A program made the position numbers and the translations under genes. 64,000 nucleotides of DNA from assembly GCA_052117325.1 (NCBI GenBank), contig JBQKJJ010000010.1, one strand, 5' to 3'. A model generated the notes under the pieces. That model saw only the letters and a program-made list of their open reading frames with translations, made no database searches and was not told the origin of the DNA. The stretch comes from CAG-964 sp902789345. GTDB lineage: Bacteria; Bacillota; Clostridia; Oscillospirales; Acutalibacteraceae. Position 1 is the stretch's first letter. Every line of letters begins with the position of its first letter. Shown here piece by piece: positions 43,209 to 53,069 of this stretch.

Positions 43209-43457
43209 ATGAATATAGTTGACTATATTGTTGGTGCAGTGCTTATTTTGTTTTCAATCATTATGATTGCTGTTGTTATTCTGCAAGAGGGTAACTCAAA
43301 GGACATAGGCGTTGTAACAGGCGGTGCCGATACATTTTTGTCAAAGAACAAGGCTCGTACAGTAAACAGCAAGCTTGCCCGTTGGACAAAGGTTTTGTCT
43401 ATTGGTTTTGCTTTGCTTGTAGTAGCTCTGAATGTTGTTGACAAGTTTATGCACTAA
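43209..43457 (+). CDS. secG: Preprotein translocase subunit SecG
   Basis: The 82-residue protein has two membrane helices (about 5-25 and 58-77) around a polar loop containing LQEGNSKDIG...GGADTFLSKNKA, the SecG signature. It assists SecYEG-mediated export, which the many secreted proteins in this window use. ATG 43209 is preceded by GGACGAGGACGG; an in-frame upstream start is less well placed. It has its own terminator 25 bases after the stop. Confidence 0.92.
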   Translation: MNIVDYIVGAVLILFSIIMIAVVILQEGNSKDIGVVTGGADTFLSKNKARTVNSKLARWTKVLSIGFALLVVALNVVDKFMH

Positions 43458-43481
43458 TTTTATTATTAAGCAAGAAACTAA

Positions 43482-43512
43482 AGGCACTCCGCAGGGAGTG
43501 CCTCTTTCTTGT
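43482..43512 (+). terminator. Terminator of secG
   Basis: Stem AGGCACTCC/GGAGTGCCT with loop GCAG, then CTTTCTTGTTT. Flanking CAAGAAA and TTTCTTG extend the pairing. Confidence 0.85.
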
Positions 43513-43550
43513 TTATGCGGTGCTTATGAAAATAATAAAAGAGAAACAGT

Positions 43551-43587
43551 GCGAGCCTCTAAAAGCTTATGACTTTTGGAGGCTCGC
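43551..43587. terminator. Second long hairpin after secG
   Basis: A 15-bp stem (43551-43565 with 43573-43587, one G-U pair) and a 7-base loop. T-rich sequence follows on both strands, so it may back up the secG terminator or end minus-strand transcripts from the lipoprotein operon. The remaining 43588-43873 holds no gene that I can support. Confidence 0.6.
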
Positions 43588-43873
43588 ATTTGTTGATTTT
43601 AAAGTTATTTATTTTTTATGATTAAAATATTTTCTTAACCTGCGTGCAGATGCAACAGCAAGCATATTTGCAATATTTATTTGACAGATAAAATTATAGC
43701 TAGTCACAAATGGTCACTAAACTTATCTGCATAAACAATGAAAATTAAAGCTACAGCCTTTGACAACACGCGAATATACAAATGTTAAATGTGTAATGCA
43801 AAATAAAAATAGGTTTTGCACAGTTCAGTTGGCAACAAAAGGATTTTACCTTTAAGTACGGACAGTAAACGGC

Positions 43874-44779
43874 TTAAACAAATTGCTCCGTATAGGTTTC
43901 GTACTTTCCGCCATAAGTACAGTAGCTTTTTGCACTTTCTAATGTGGTAAAGGTTTTTGCGTTTGCTTTTACTGTGTCAAAGTTCACGCCGGCATCGGTA
44001 AGGGTCATATCACTTTGGGATGCTATGCCCTGTGCGCCTACAACCACATACGCCCAGCCTGTGTCTTCGTCGCCCTTTTTCATAGGGTTTTCTGTTGTGC
44101 TGTCCATATCCTCTGTACAGGTAAGCTCGTTAGAAAGCTCGTAGATTATGTAGTAGGCGTTTTGTGATATGTCGTTTTTGTTTACATTGTATATCATAGA
44201 TATGTCGTGGTAGTTATATGTAAAGTTAAATGAGCCGGACTTGCTCCATTGGTTGTGGTCAAGCTTGCTTTCAAACTCAAGCCTTATGTTCTTTATATTG
44301 TCGTCAATATAACTTTTTGCGGCACGGCGTATGGCTTTGTTCAGCTTGTCTTTATCGTAATTTTCAAGCTTTTCAGGGTAAAAATCCACGCCGGAAACAA
44401 TATATTTCTTTTGACTGCAGGTTATTTTATAACCGCCTTTTTCAAATAAATCTTTGTCATATTCGGCAGTTATTGTGGCCTTGCTTCCGCCTTTTAGCTT
44501 GCCGTTGTTTTTGCAGGTGAATTTAAAATTATCCTTTACAATTTCCGTACAGCCGGAGGTGTCAAACACGGCAGTGCCTTGTCCCGGACTACCGCTGAAA
44601 GTAACGCTTAAACCGTAAAAAGGGTTTATATTTTCGGTTGTTTGGTAGCTTTTTACCGTTCCGTCAGGATACTGTATGGACGCTGTAGTAAGCTGCTGAT
44701 TTTTTTCGTATGAACAGCCGCCTAAAAGCATACAGCACCCCAGTATGGCAACTATTGCCCTTATTTTTGCCCTTTGCAT
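43874..44779 (-). CDS. Secreted lipoprotein of unknown function
   Basis: The 301-residue protein has a short signal peptide ending in the lipobox LLGGC (Cys22), so it is anchored by lipid outside the membrane. The first half (about 40-140) looks like one or two beta-sandwich modules ending in VSGVDFYPEKLE. The second half is a helical/beta domain containing RRAAKSYIDDNIKN and YELSNELTC. I do not recognise a family. AAAGGAG precedes the start, 24 bases after the HAD phosphatase gene, so the two form an operon. Confidence 0.7.
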   Translation of the reverse strand: MQRAKIRAIVAILGCCMLLGGCSYEKNQQLTTASIQYPDGTVKSYQTTENINPFYGLSVTFSGSPGQGTAVFDTSGCTEIVKDNFKFTCKNNGKLKGGSKATITAEYDKDLFEKGGYKITCSQKKYIVSGVDFYPEKLENYDKDKLNKAIRRAAKSYIDDNIKNIRLEFESKLDHNQWSKSGSFNFTYNYHDISMIYNVNKNDISQNAYYIIYELSNELTCTEDMDSTTENPMKKGDEDTGWAYVVVGAQGIASQSDMTLTDAGVNFDTVKANAKTFTTLESAKSYCTYGGKYETYTEQFV

Positions 44780-44803
44780 TGGCGTAGCTCCTTTACAATG
44801 TAG

Positions 44804-45442
44804 TTATGCAAAGATTTTCTTTGCTAATTCCGCCATTTCACTAAAGCTGTGTATGGTGTAGTCAGGGTTTTCTACATTGCCAAAACCGTACTGTGCATAT
44901 ACAAACGGTATTCCGGCAAAAGCCGTTGCGTCGCAGTCGCCTTGAGTATCGCCTACATAAACAGCCCTGTCAATGTTGTTCCTTTTTATAAGCAGTTTTA
45001 TGTTTTCGCCTTTTGAAAGTCCCGTTCCGCCGTTGCACTCAATATCGTCAAAATATTTTTCCAGTTTGTGCACATGCATAAAGGTTTCTATATAACCGCA
45101 CTGGCAGTTGCTTATAATATATAGGTTAATGTTTGCTTCTTGCAGTTCTTTAAGGGTTTCCTCCAGATGTGGAAAAAGCTTTCCGCCTTTTTCCCCCAGA
45201 TACTTCTGCTCCTTTTGGGCACACAGTGACATTAGCTCCATTGCTCGTTCTTCCGAAAGCTCCGGAAAAAACACCTTTGATATTTGCCTTGCGGTTTTTC
45301 CCATTTGGGATTTCAGCATTTTTTCTGTTAGTACAAAATCAGTGCCATTGTGGTTTTTTATTTCATCATTAAAAGCCTCAACTACAACACCGGCGGAGTC
45401 CCACAGTGTGCCGTCAAGGTCAAATATAACAGCATTTTTCAT
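44804..45442 (-). CDS. HAD-family hydrolase (phosphoglycolate phosphatase-like)
   Basis: The 212-residue protein has the HAD motifs in order: D8-L-D10-G-T (nucleophile and acid), IISNCQ (motif II Ser), a Lys in GLSKGENIK, and VGDTQGDCDATA (motif IV acids). A helical cap lies between motif I and II, as in the phosphoglycolate phosphatase/beta-phosphoglucomutase subgroup. The substrate cannot be assigned. The first gene of a two-gene operon with the lipoprotein. Confidence 0.85.
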   Translation of the reverse strand: MKNAVIFDLDGTLWDSAGVVVEAFNDEIKNHNGTDFVLTEKMLKSQMGKTARQISKVFFPELSEERAMELMSLCAQKEQKYLGEKGGKLFPHLEETLKELQEANINLYIISNCQCGYIETFMHVHKLEKYFDDIECNGGTGLSKGENIKLLIKRNNIDRAVYVGDTQGDCDATAFAGIPFVYAQYGFGNVENPDYTIHSFSEMAELAKKIFA

Positions 45443-45613
45443 AATTATTCTCCGTTCTGCAAAAATGGATTTAATTTATAAACATTGTAACATATAGAAA
45501 TTAAATTTTCACTAACTTTTGCAAGATATTTATGCGGTGAAAGAGCCAAAAAGGAATAAACGGTTTTTAATCTGTCAATGATAATGTAAGAAAATTTTAG
45601 GAGGCTGTTATAT

Positions 45614-46894
45614 ATGAACGGGCTAAAAATTGAAAAAATTGTAGGCAGACAGGTTTTGGACTCCAGAGGAAACCCAACGGTAGAAGCGCAGATAACACTG
45701 CAAAATGGTGTAACGGCAGGCGCTATAGTGCCAAGCGGCGCGTCTACCGGTGAACACGAGGCTCACGAGCTTAGGGATAACAATATGGCGTTGTACGGCG
45801 GCAAAAGTGTAACCCAGGCTGTAGAAAACATTAACTCTAAAATATTATCAGAGCTAAAGGGAGTGTCTGTGCTAAGGCAGACAGAGCTTGACAATATTAT
45901 GCTTAGCCTTGACAATACCCCAAACAAAAGCAAGCTGGGTGCAAACGCAATTTTGGCGGTATCTCTTGCCTGTGCAAAAACTGCGGCAAAGGCCCTTAAT
46001 ATTCCTTTGTACAGCTATTTAGGCGGTTGTTACAGCCAAACTATGCCTGTGCCCATGATGAATATTTTAAACGGCGGAGCACACTCAAATAACAATATTG
46101 ACATACAGGAGTTTATGATAATGCCTGTAGGGGCAAAAAGCTTTGAGGAGTGTTTAAACAGCTGTTGTAATGTTTACCATACCCTAGGAAAAATTCTAAA
46201 GGAAAGAGGACTTACTACAGCTGTAGGTGACGAAGGCGGCTTTGCGCCGAACCTTAACAGTGACGAAGAGGCTATAGAGCTTATAATGGAGGCTATTATA
46301 CAGGCCGGGCTTAATACCAACAAAATGAAAATTGCCCTTGACGCCGCTGCCAGTGAATGGCAAAAGGGCAGCAGCTACACCCTGCCCAAAAGGGGAACAG
46401 ATATGACAAGCCAACAGCTTATAGATTACTGGAAACAGCTTGTGAATAAATACCCTATTATTTCTATTGAAGACGGATTAGGAGAGAACGACTGGGAGGG
46501 CTGGCAAAGCCTTACAGAACAGCTTGGCGATAAGGTGCAGCTTGTCGGTGACGATTTGTTTGTTACCAACGCAAAGCGTGTTCAGCAGGGCATACAGCAA
46601 AAGGCAGGCAACTCGGTGCTTATTAAAATAAACCAAATAGGCACTTTAAGTGAAACTATGCAGACTATAGAGTTGGCAAAGTCCCACGGCTACAGTACGG
46701 TTATATCCCACCGAAGCGGAGAAACTGAGGATACCACTATAGCCGACCTTGCTGTAGCGGTAAACGCAGGTCAAATAAAAACAGGTGCACCTTGCCGTGG
46801 CGAGCGTACCGCAAAGTATAACAGACTTTTAAGAATAGAAGAGCAGCTTGGAAAGGGCGCTTTGTACGGCAACAGCAAAATATTAGGTCTGTAA
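45614..46894 (+). CDS. eno: Enolase
   Basis: The 426-residue enzyme converts 2-phosphoglycerate to phosphoenolpyruvate. RQVLDSRGNPTVE and PSGASTGEHEA form the N-terminal lid. A Glu/Asp metal set sits in IALDAAASEW and SIEDGLGENDW, and the catalytic Lys and His regions are LIKINQIGT and SHRSGETEDT. All are intact, though several positions differ from the most common enolase form. TAGGAGG precedes the start. It stands alone between the HAD operon and the starch genes. Confidence 0.95.
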   Translation: MNGLKIEKIVGRQVLDSRGNPTVEAQITLQNGVTAGAIVPSGASTGEHEAHELRDNNMALYGGKSVTQAVENINSKILSELKGVSVLRQTELDNIMLSLDNTPNKSKLGANAILAVSLACAKTAAKALNIPLYSYLGGCYSQTMPVPMMNILNGGAHSNNNIDIQEFMIMPVGAKSFEECLNSCCNVYHTLGKILKERGLTTAVGDEGGFAPNLNSDEEAIELIMEAIIQAGLNTNKMKIALDAAASEWQKGSSYTLPKRGTDMTSQQLIDYWKQLVNKYPIISIEDGLGENDWEGWQSLTEQLGDKVQLVGDDLFVTNAKRVQQGIQQKAGNSVLIKINQIGTLSETMQTIELAKSHGYSTVISHRSGETEDTTIADLAVAVNAGQIKTGAPCRGERTAKYNRLLRIEEQLGKGALYGNSKILGL

Positions 46895-46980
46895 GCCTTT
46901 GTATAGTGCTGTGGCAGGCAAAAATATATCGCCGGCGTTCTACAAAATTAAATGAATTAATTATATAATTACAAAAATTT

Positions 46981-47022
46981 GCCATCTGTTTATGCAAAGT
47001 ACACAATAAGCAGGTGGCATTT
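46981..47022 (+). terminator. Possible enolase terminator
   Basis: GCCATCTG (46981-46988) pairs with CAGGTGGC (47011-47018) with one G-U, then ATTTTCT. The 22-base loop is long, so this is uncertain. Confidence 0.4.
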
Positions 47023-47059
47023 TCTATGTTTAGGCAGAGCAATAGTTGAGGTAAATTAA

Positions 47060-47088
47060 TTGTAAAAAATCAATAAATATGCTACAAT
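47060..47088 (+). promoter_or_regulatory. Promoter of the first pullulanase
   Basis: TTGTAA (47060-47065) and TACAAT (47083-47088) are 17 bases apart, and the -10 is extended by TGC. No catabolite (cre-like) site is evident nearby. Confidence 0.65.
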
Positions 47089-47143
47089 GAAGAAAAATTT
47101 AATAGTAATTGTGTGCATTGTGCCTGCTTGACGGAGGTTACAT

Positions 47144-49420
47144 ATGTTCAAGAAATTTATTACAGGAGTGTTGACTGCTATGGTTACTTTTTCAACAGTA
47201 TTTTGTCCTGTGAATGCTGAAGCTGAGGATAATATTAATGCAAAATCAGCAGAGCTGGACAAGCTTGCATATAGCGGTGATGATCTGGGTGCGGCGTATA
47301 CACCACAAAAAACTACATTTAAAGTGTGGTCGCCAACTGCAAGTGAAGTAAAGCTGAACCTGTATAAAACAGGCAGCGACGATGAGGACGGAGCAGAAAA
47401 AATTGCTGACTCTGCCATGAATTATGACAAAACCAACGGTGTGTGGAGCATTACCGTTGAGGGGAATATTAAAAACACCTACTACACATACTCTGTTACC
47501 AATGACGGCGTTACAAATGAGGTCGTAGATATTTACGCTAAGGCTGCAGGAGTAAATGGCAACAGAGGTATGGTGGTAGACTTGTCCCATACCAACCCTG
47601 AAAATTGGTCGCAGGATAAAAGAGTTTTGCCTGAAAAGCAAACAGAGGCTATTGTTTGGGAGGTGCATGTCAGAGATTTTTCAAATCAAAAGGAAAGCGG
47701 TATAAGCCGGGAGCACAGTGGCAAGTACCTTGCCTTTACAGAAGACGGTACTGCGCTTGAGGGCTGTGACACCACCCCAACGGGTTTGGCTTACCTAAAG
47801 AAATTAGGCGTTACCCATGTACAGATTAATCCTTTCTACGACTTTGGCTCTATAGACGAAACAAAGCCAAACGGTGAGGAATATAACTGGGGCTACGACC
47901 CTAAGAATTATAATGTGCCGGAGGGAAGCTATTCTACCAACCCTTATGACGGCAATGTAAGAATTAACGAAGTAAAACAAATGGTACAGGCACTGCACAA
48001 TGCCGGAATAGGTGTAATTATGGATGTTGTTTACAACCATACATACACCTTAGATGACAGCTATTTTAATTTAACAGTGCCTAATTACTATTACAGATTT
48101 AACGAGGACGGCTCACCTGCAAACAACTCAGGCTGCGGCAACGACACTGCCTCTGAGCGTGCTATGTACAGCAAGTTTATGGTGGATTCTGTGTACTACT
48201 GGGCAAGCGAATACCATATAGACGGCTTCCGCTTTGACCTTATGGGCTTGCACGATGTAGACACTATGAAGAAAATAAGAGAAAAGCTTAACACCATAGA
48301 CAAGCGTATTATTATGTACGGCGAGGCTTGGGACCTAGGGTATGTAGAGGGCGTAGACCTTGCTGTTCAGAAGAACATCAGTAAAATAGACGGTGTTGCC
48401 GCATTTAATGACGGTATAAGAGACGCGATAAAGGGCGACAACTTTGAGGCTGTAGGCAAAGGCTATGTACAAGGCAAGGACGGTACAGTAGGCATAGAGG
48501 ACGGCGTTATGGCCGCTACAAAGCAGTGGGCAGAAACCCCTGCCGATACAGTTACATATGTTTCCTGCCATGACAATATGACTTTCTATGACAAGCTGAC
48601 AGCGTCTGTGCTGGGTACAAAGGATCCGTCCTTGTACAGAAAGCGCAACGAACAGTTGGTGCAAATGAACAAGCTGGGGGCTGCCTGTGTGCTTACCTCC
48701 CAGGGAATGTCGTTTATGCTGGCAGGAGAGGAAATGGCACGCTCAAAAGACGGCGACCACAACAGTTATGTTTCTTCACCAACATTAAATCAGATTGATT
48801 GGCAGTGTCTGGAGAAGTATGGCGACTTAACAGCCTATTATAAGGGCTTAATAGACCTTAGAAAAAGCTATGCACCGTTTACAGATGACACAAAAACTAC
48901 CATTGATAATATGACAGTCTTTAAGAATACCGACACAAAGGTGCTGGGCTTTATGATGACCAATAAGCTTACAGCTGATACTCAATGGGATAAAGTGATT
49001 TGCATTTTTAATGCAAATACAGACAAAAATGTTGAGGTTCAGCTAGAGGGTGAAAACCTGCCTGAAAATTGGGTAGTAGTTGTAAACAATGTTTCAGCCG
49101 GTGTGGAAAAGCTAAAAGAGATAGAGGGCACAAAGGTAACAGTGCCAAGTACATCTGCAATGGTTTTGGTTGACAAAGAAAGCTTTGAAAAGGCAAATAT
49201 TAAGGCTGATACGGATTTCCAACAAACGCTTATTGAAAACACCGCACATGAGGCAGCTACACAGCTAAGCACAGTGGGGGAAAAACGCCTTGCAAAGAGA
49301 GGCAAAGACCACAAAGCTCTGAAAATTGCCGGTATAGTTGCAGGTACGGCGGCCGGTGTTGCAGCAGTGGCTGCAGGCGCAGTTGTGCTGAAAAAGAAAA
49401 AAGGAAAAAAGAGAAAATAA
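47144..49420 (+). CDS. Membrane-anchored type I pullulanase (GH13)
   Basis: The 758-residue protein has a signal peptide (to about 25) and a CBM48-like N-terminal module (about 50-150). The GH13 catalytic barrel contains the type I pullulanase signature YNWGYDP (247-253), nucleophile D365 (GFRFDLMG), acid/base E394 (YGEAWD) and stabiliser D477 (SCHDN). A C-terminal beta domain follows, then a Gly/Ala-rich helix (about 725-748) and a Lys/Arg tail, which would hold it in the membrane facing out. It hydrolyses alpha-1,6 branches in pullulan, amylopectin and limit dextrins. It has no dockerin. The dockerin-bearing paralogue starts 59 bases downstream. Confidence 0.92.
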   Translation: MFKKFITGVLTAMVTFSTVFCPVNAEAEDNINAKSAELDKLAYSGDDLGAAYTPQKTTFKVWSPTASEVKLNLYKTGSDDEDGAEKIADSAMNYDKTNGVWSITVEGNIKNTYYTYSVTNDGVTNEVVDIYAKAAGVNGNRGMVVDLSHTNPENWSQDKRVLPEKQTEAIVWEVHVRDFSNQKESGISREHSGKYLAFTEDGTALEGCDTTPTGLAYLKKLGVTHVQINPFYDFGSIDETKPNGEEYNWGYDPKNYNVPEGSYSTNPYDGNVRINEVKQMVQALHNAGIGVIMDVVYNHTYTLDDSYFNLTVPNYYYRFNEDGSPANNSGCGNDTASERAMYSKFMVDSVYYWASEYHIDGFRFDLMGLHDVDTMKKIREKLNTIDKRIIMYGEAWDLGYVEGVDLAVQKNISKIDGVAAFNDGIRDAIKGDNFEAVGKGYVQGKDGTVGIEDGVMAATKQWAETPADTVTYVSCHDNMTFYDKLTASVLGTKDPSLYRKRNEQLVQMNKLGAACVLTSQGMSFMLAGEEMARSKDGDHNSYVSSPTLNQIDWQCLEKYGDLTAYYKGLIDLRKSYAPFTDDTKTTIDNMTVFKNTDTKVLGFMMTNKLTADTQWDKVICIFNANTDKNVEVQLEGENLPENWVVVVNNVSAGVEKLKEIEGTKVTVPSTSAMVLVDKESFEKANIKADTDFQQTLIENTAHEAATQLSTVGEKRLAKRGKDHKALKIAGIVAGTAAGVAAVAAGAVVLKKKKGKKRK

Positions 49421-49479
49421 TTTGATAATCATCCTGCGTTTGCAGAGATTATATATATGATTCACAAGGAGGATTAGAA

Positions 49480-52400
49480 GTGAAACTAAATAAAATAATT
49501 GCTGCTGCACTTGCTGTTATGCTTGTGGGTAGTACTGCTTCTGTAGCTGCGTCGGCAGCTGACTCTGAAAGCAGTAACCCATATGAGGAGCAGGCGGCAA
49601 AATATGATGAGCAGGCCTACAGCGGAGATGACCTGGGCGCTATTTGCAATGGCGCGGATGATACCACTTTTAAGCTGTGGTCACCGTCTGCCTCAGATGT
49701 AAAGCTTAACATTTTTGAAAGAGGTTCAGACGATGAAGCGGGTGCAACTAAAGTGGGTACCTACACCATGGAGAAACAAGACAACGGTATCTGGACCATA
49801 AAGCTGGTGGGAAACTGGATTGACCTGTACTACACTTACTCGGTTACAGACGCACAAACAGGAAAAACTGTAGAAACAGCTGACCCTTATGCAAAGGCAG
49901 CAGGTGTAAACGGCGACAGGTCAATGGTTGTTGACTTGTCTAGAACAGATCCTGACGGCTGGGAGCAGGACAACAACTTTAAAAGAGTTGAAAATCAGTC
50001 AGACGCTTCAGTTTGGGAGGTTCATGTAAAGGACTTTACATATGACTCTAATTCAGGTGTAAGCGAAAAGAACAGAGGTAAGTATCTTGGCTTTACCGAA
50101 AGCAATACAACACTGAACGATGAGGGTAAAATCCCTACAGGTATGAACTACCTAAAGAGCTTGGGCATAAACTATGTACAAATTACACCGTTCTATGATT
50201 ACGGCTCGGTTGACGAGGCAGGCTCCGATACACAGTTTAACTGGGGTTATGACCCTAAAAACTACAATGTACCTGAGGGCAGCTATTCATCAAACCCATA
50301 TGACGGTAATGTAAGAATTAAAGAAGCAAAAGAGATGGTTAAGAGCATTCACGATAACGGTATGGGTGTTATTATGGATGTAGTTTATAACCACACATAT
50401 TCAACAGATTCTGTATTCCAAAATACAGTTCCAAATTACTACTACAGAATGAACGCAGACGGAAGCTTCTCAAGCGGTTCAGGCTGTGGCAACGACACAG
50501 CTTCAGAGCGTGCTATGTACAGAAAGTATATGGTAGACTCAGTTGTTTATTGGGCAAAGGAATACCATGTTGATGGTTTCCGTTTTGACCTAATGGGCTT
50601 GCACGATGTAGAAACAATGAACCTAATTCGTGCAGAGTTAGATAAAATTGACCCTAACATCATTATGTATGGTGAGGGCTGGACAATGTCCTCTACCTTT
50701 GACAAGGGCACAGTTGCTTCTACACAGGCAAATGCAAAGCTGTTAAGCGACCGTATCGGTTTCTTTAACGACCAAATCCGTGACGGTATTAAGGGCAGCG
50801 TATTTGATTCAACAGGCAAGGGCTATGTTCAGGGTAAGAGCAGCAACGCAAAGGCTATTTATTACGGACTGCTGGCTAATACTCAGGGCGGCAACTGGAA
50901 GGCAAATCAGCCTGAGCAAACAGTTACATATGCTTCTTGTCACGACAACGCAACATTGTATGACCGTTTGGTTTACTCAATGGGCGGTGACTTTACAAAG
51001 CGTTATGACGAATACATAAAGATGAACAAGCTAAGCGCAGCTATTACATACGCTTCACAGGGTACAACATTTATGCTTGCCGGTGAAGAGTTTGCAAGAA
51101 CAAAGCAGGGCGACGAAAACAGCTACTCATCTTCTGTAGATATTAACAAGCTCGACTGGAGCAGAACAGCCGAATACGGCGACCTTGTTTCTTACTACAA
51201 GGGTATGCTTGAGTTCAGAAATTACTTTGCTCCTGTAAGAACAGCTACTAAGCTTGACAATGTTACAGGTTCTTACAACAACAGCACAGGTCTTGTTCAG
51301 ATGGTATACGCTGACAATACTAATTCAGACTGGAAAAATGTTGTAATGCTGTTTAACGACGGCAGCAAAGACCAAACAGTTACACTTGACAGCGCATTGC
51401 CGGACAGCTGGGTAACAGTTGTAAACGGTCAAATGGCAGGTGTGGCTAACCTTGGCGAAGTAAGCGGCAGAGATATTACAGTACCTGCAGGCGAGGCTTT
51501 GGTTCTTGTTGACAAGGACAGCTACATAGCATCAGGCGTTGAAAGCACAAAGGGTGTTGTTGAGGTTAGATATATTGACGATTCAACAGGCGAAACACTT
51601 TCAACATTGACACTTTCCGGTAAAGTAGGCGAGTACTACTGCACACAGCCAAGCAACAGCTATTCTCTTGAGTATAACCTGATATCTGTAACAGATAACA
51701 ACGAGGGTGTATACACAGAGGATAAGATTGTTGTTGAGTACCACTATGAGCCAAACCTTGTTAAGTTTAAAAACCTTAACGGTGACGGCGATGTTACATT
51801 GGCAGATGTAGTTATGATTCAGAGAAACATTTTGGGTCAGCTTGAACTAAGCGGAAGTCAAATAGCAAATGCAGATGTAAATAAAAACGGTGTTGTGGAT
51901 ATTTCAGATGCAGTTCTAATAGTAAGACATATTCTTGGCTACGAAACACCATTGTCAGTAGGTACAATTACAGTATCTTATGTTGACGAAGACGGCAACA
52001 AACTAAGAGAAGACACAGTCACAAGAATGAAGGCCGGTACAGACTACAGTGTTAAGCCAGCTGATATTCCTTTCTATGAGCTTGACAAAGAAAATATGCC
52101 TAGCAACTCTGAAGGTATAGTAGCTGTAGGCAATACATTGGTTGTATATCACTATGTTCTTGGCGCACAGAGCGTTACAGTTCATGTTCAGGTTCCTGAG
52201 GGTATAACTCCTAACCTGTATGTATGGGAAGACAACGGTACAAACAACTGCGGCTCTTGGCCTGGCACAGCAATGACAGACGCTGACGGCGACGGTTGGT
52301 TTGAGTGCACATTTGCTACATCCGGCACATACAACTGGATTGTAAATGACGGCACACACCAAACAATCGACAACAACAACTACAGCGGCGACCAGTGGAT

Positions 52401-52755
52401 TATTCTAAACAGCGACTGGACAACAAAGGTTGTAACAACAACAATAAATGTTAGACTTCCTGAGGGCGCAACTTGGTCACCATACCTATACTTGTGGCAG
52501 ACAGCTTTGCAGACAGGCGACAAGGACTATAACCCGGCAGGCGGCTGGCCTGGCGCACAGTTGGCTGACTTTGACAAAGACGGTTGGTATTCCTTCAACT
52601 TCTATGCTAAAGGCGAAGGCGTTTACAACTGGATTGTAAATGACGGTAAGGGCAACCAAACAGCAGACAATGTGGACTATGCAGGATCCTTGTGGATTAC
52701 AATGCAAGACGCAACAACAGCAGCATCAGTTGAAACTGAAAAGCCTGCTGCATAA
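49480..52755 (+). CDS. Dockerin-bearing pullulanase with two starch-binding modules
   Basis: The 1091-residue protein starts at GTG 49480 after AAGGAGGA. It has a signal peptide, CBM48-like module, GH13 barrel (D370 nucleophile, E399 acid, D489) and a MucBP-like module (about 690-755). A type I dockerin (about 763-823, two calcium loops NGDGDVTLAD and NKNGVVDISD) follows, then a second MucBP-like module and two CBM26-like starch-binding modules (about 898-975 and 986-1085; SWPG and GWPG). The signature reads FNWGYDP, with Phe253 replacing the usual Tyr. It would be docked into a cohesin scaffold as in the R. bromii amylosome. Codon use is that of a highly expressed gene. It ends at a terminator. 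Confidence 0.9.
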   Translation: MKLNKIIAAALAVMLVGSTASVAASAADSESSNPYEEQAAKYDEQAYSGDDLGAICNGADDTTFKLWSPSASDVKLNIFERGSDDEAGATKVGTYTMEKQDNGIWTIKLVGNWIDLYYTYSVTDAQTGKTVETADPYAKAAGVNGDRSMVVDLSRTDPDGWEQDNNFKRVENQSDASVWEVHVKDFTYDSNSGVSEKNRGKYLGFTESNTTLNDEGKIPTGMNYLKSLGINYVQITPFYDYGSVDEAGSDTQFNWGYDPKNYNVPEGSYSSNPYDGNVRIKEAKEMVKSIHDNGMGVIMDVVYNHTYSTDSVFQNTVPNYYYRMNADGSFSSGSGCGNDTASERAMYRKYMVDSVVYWAKEYHVDGFRFDLMGLHDVETMNLIRAELDKIDPNIIMYGEGWTMSSTFDKGTVASTQANAKLLSDRIGFFNDQIRDGIKGSVFDSTGKGYVQGKSSNAKAIYYGLLANTQGGNWKANQPEQTVTYASCHDNATLYDRLVYSMGGDFTKRYDEYIKMNKLSAAITYASQGTTFMLAGEEFARTKQGDENSYSSSVDINKLDWSRTAEYGDLVSYYKGMLEFRNYFAPVRTATKLDNVTGSYNNSTGLVQMVYADNTNSDWKNVVMLFNDGSKDQTVTLDSALPDSWVTVVNGQMAGVANLGEVSGRDITVPAGEALVLVDKDSYIASGVESTKGVVEVRYIDDSTGETLSTLTLSGKVGEYYCTQPSNSYSLEYNLISVTDNNEGVYTEDKIVVEYHYEPNLVKFKNLNGDGDVTLADVVMIQRNILGQLELSGSQIANADVNKNGVVDISDAVLIVRHILGYETPLSVGTITVSYVDEDGNKLREDTVTRMKAGTDYSVKPADIPFYELDKENMPSNSEGIVAVGNTLVVYHYVLGAQSVTVHVQVPEGITPNLYVWEDNGTNNCGSWPGTAMTDADGDGWFECTFATSGTYNWIVNDGTHQTIDNNNYSGDQWIILNSDWTTKVVTTTINVRLPEGATWSPYLYLWQTALQTGDKDYNPAGGWPGAQLADFDKDGWYSFNFYAKGEGVYNWIVNDGKGNQTADNVDYAGSLWITMQDATTAASVETEKPAA

Positions 52756-52807
52756 GCAAAAGCCTGCGTTATATTTCCGCAAATAAGAATATAAGTTAAC
52801 AAAAACA

Positions 52808-52838
52808 ATCCCTCGTGTAATGCGAGGGATTTGTTTTA
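52808..52838 (+). terminator. Terminator of the dockerin pullulanase
   Basis: ATCCCTCG (52808-52815) pairs with CGAGGGAT (52823-52830), extended by AAACAA/TTGTTT, with a T-rich tail. Confidence 0.82.
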
Positions 52839-52986
52839 TATATCGGTTTCCGATAAACAGAAAAAATACATTGATAACCGATACAAAGATTTTTTAGAAA
52901 GCGTTATCTTATCAGCTAGTAAATATTCAATAAAAAACACCTTAAAAGTTTGTACAATAAAAGAATTTATTATTACTGGAATAAAG

Positions 52987-52995
52987 TGCTATAAT
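52987..52995 (+). promoter_or_regulatory. Extended -10 promoter of the starch-binding dockerin gene
   Basis: TGC-TATAAT with a poor -35 match. It shows that the 53070 gene has its own transcript after the terminator. Otherwise 52839-53069 is non-coding; an open frame at 52831-53031 has no binding site. Confidence 0.6.
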
Positions 52996-53069
52996 AAAGA
53001 ATGTAATTTTATAGGTATTTTTAAAATGTAATACCGAGGTTACAAGAATTTTCGTAGGAGGAAAAAATT

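Noticed and set aside
52831..53031. 66-codon open frame upstream of the starch-binding dockerin gene
   Set aside because: It starts inside the preceding terminator with no ribosome binding site and runs over the promoter of the next gene.
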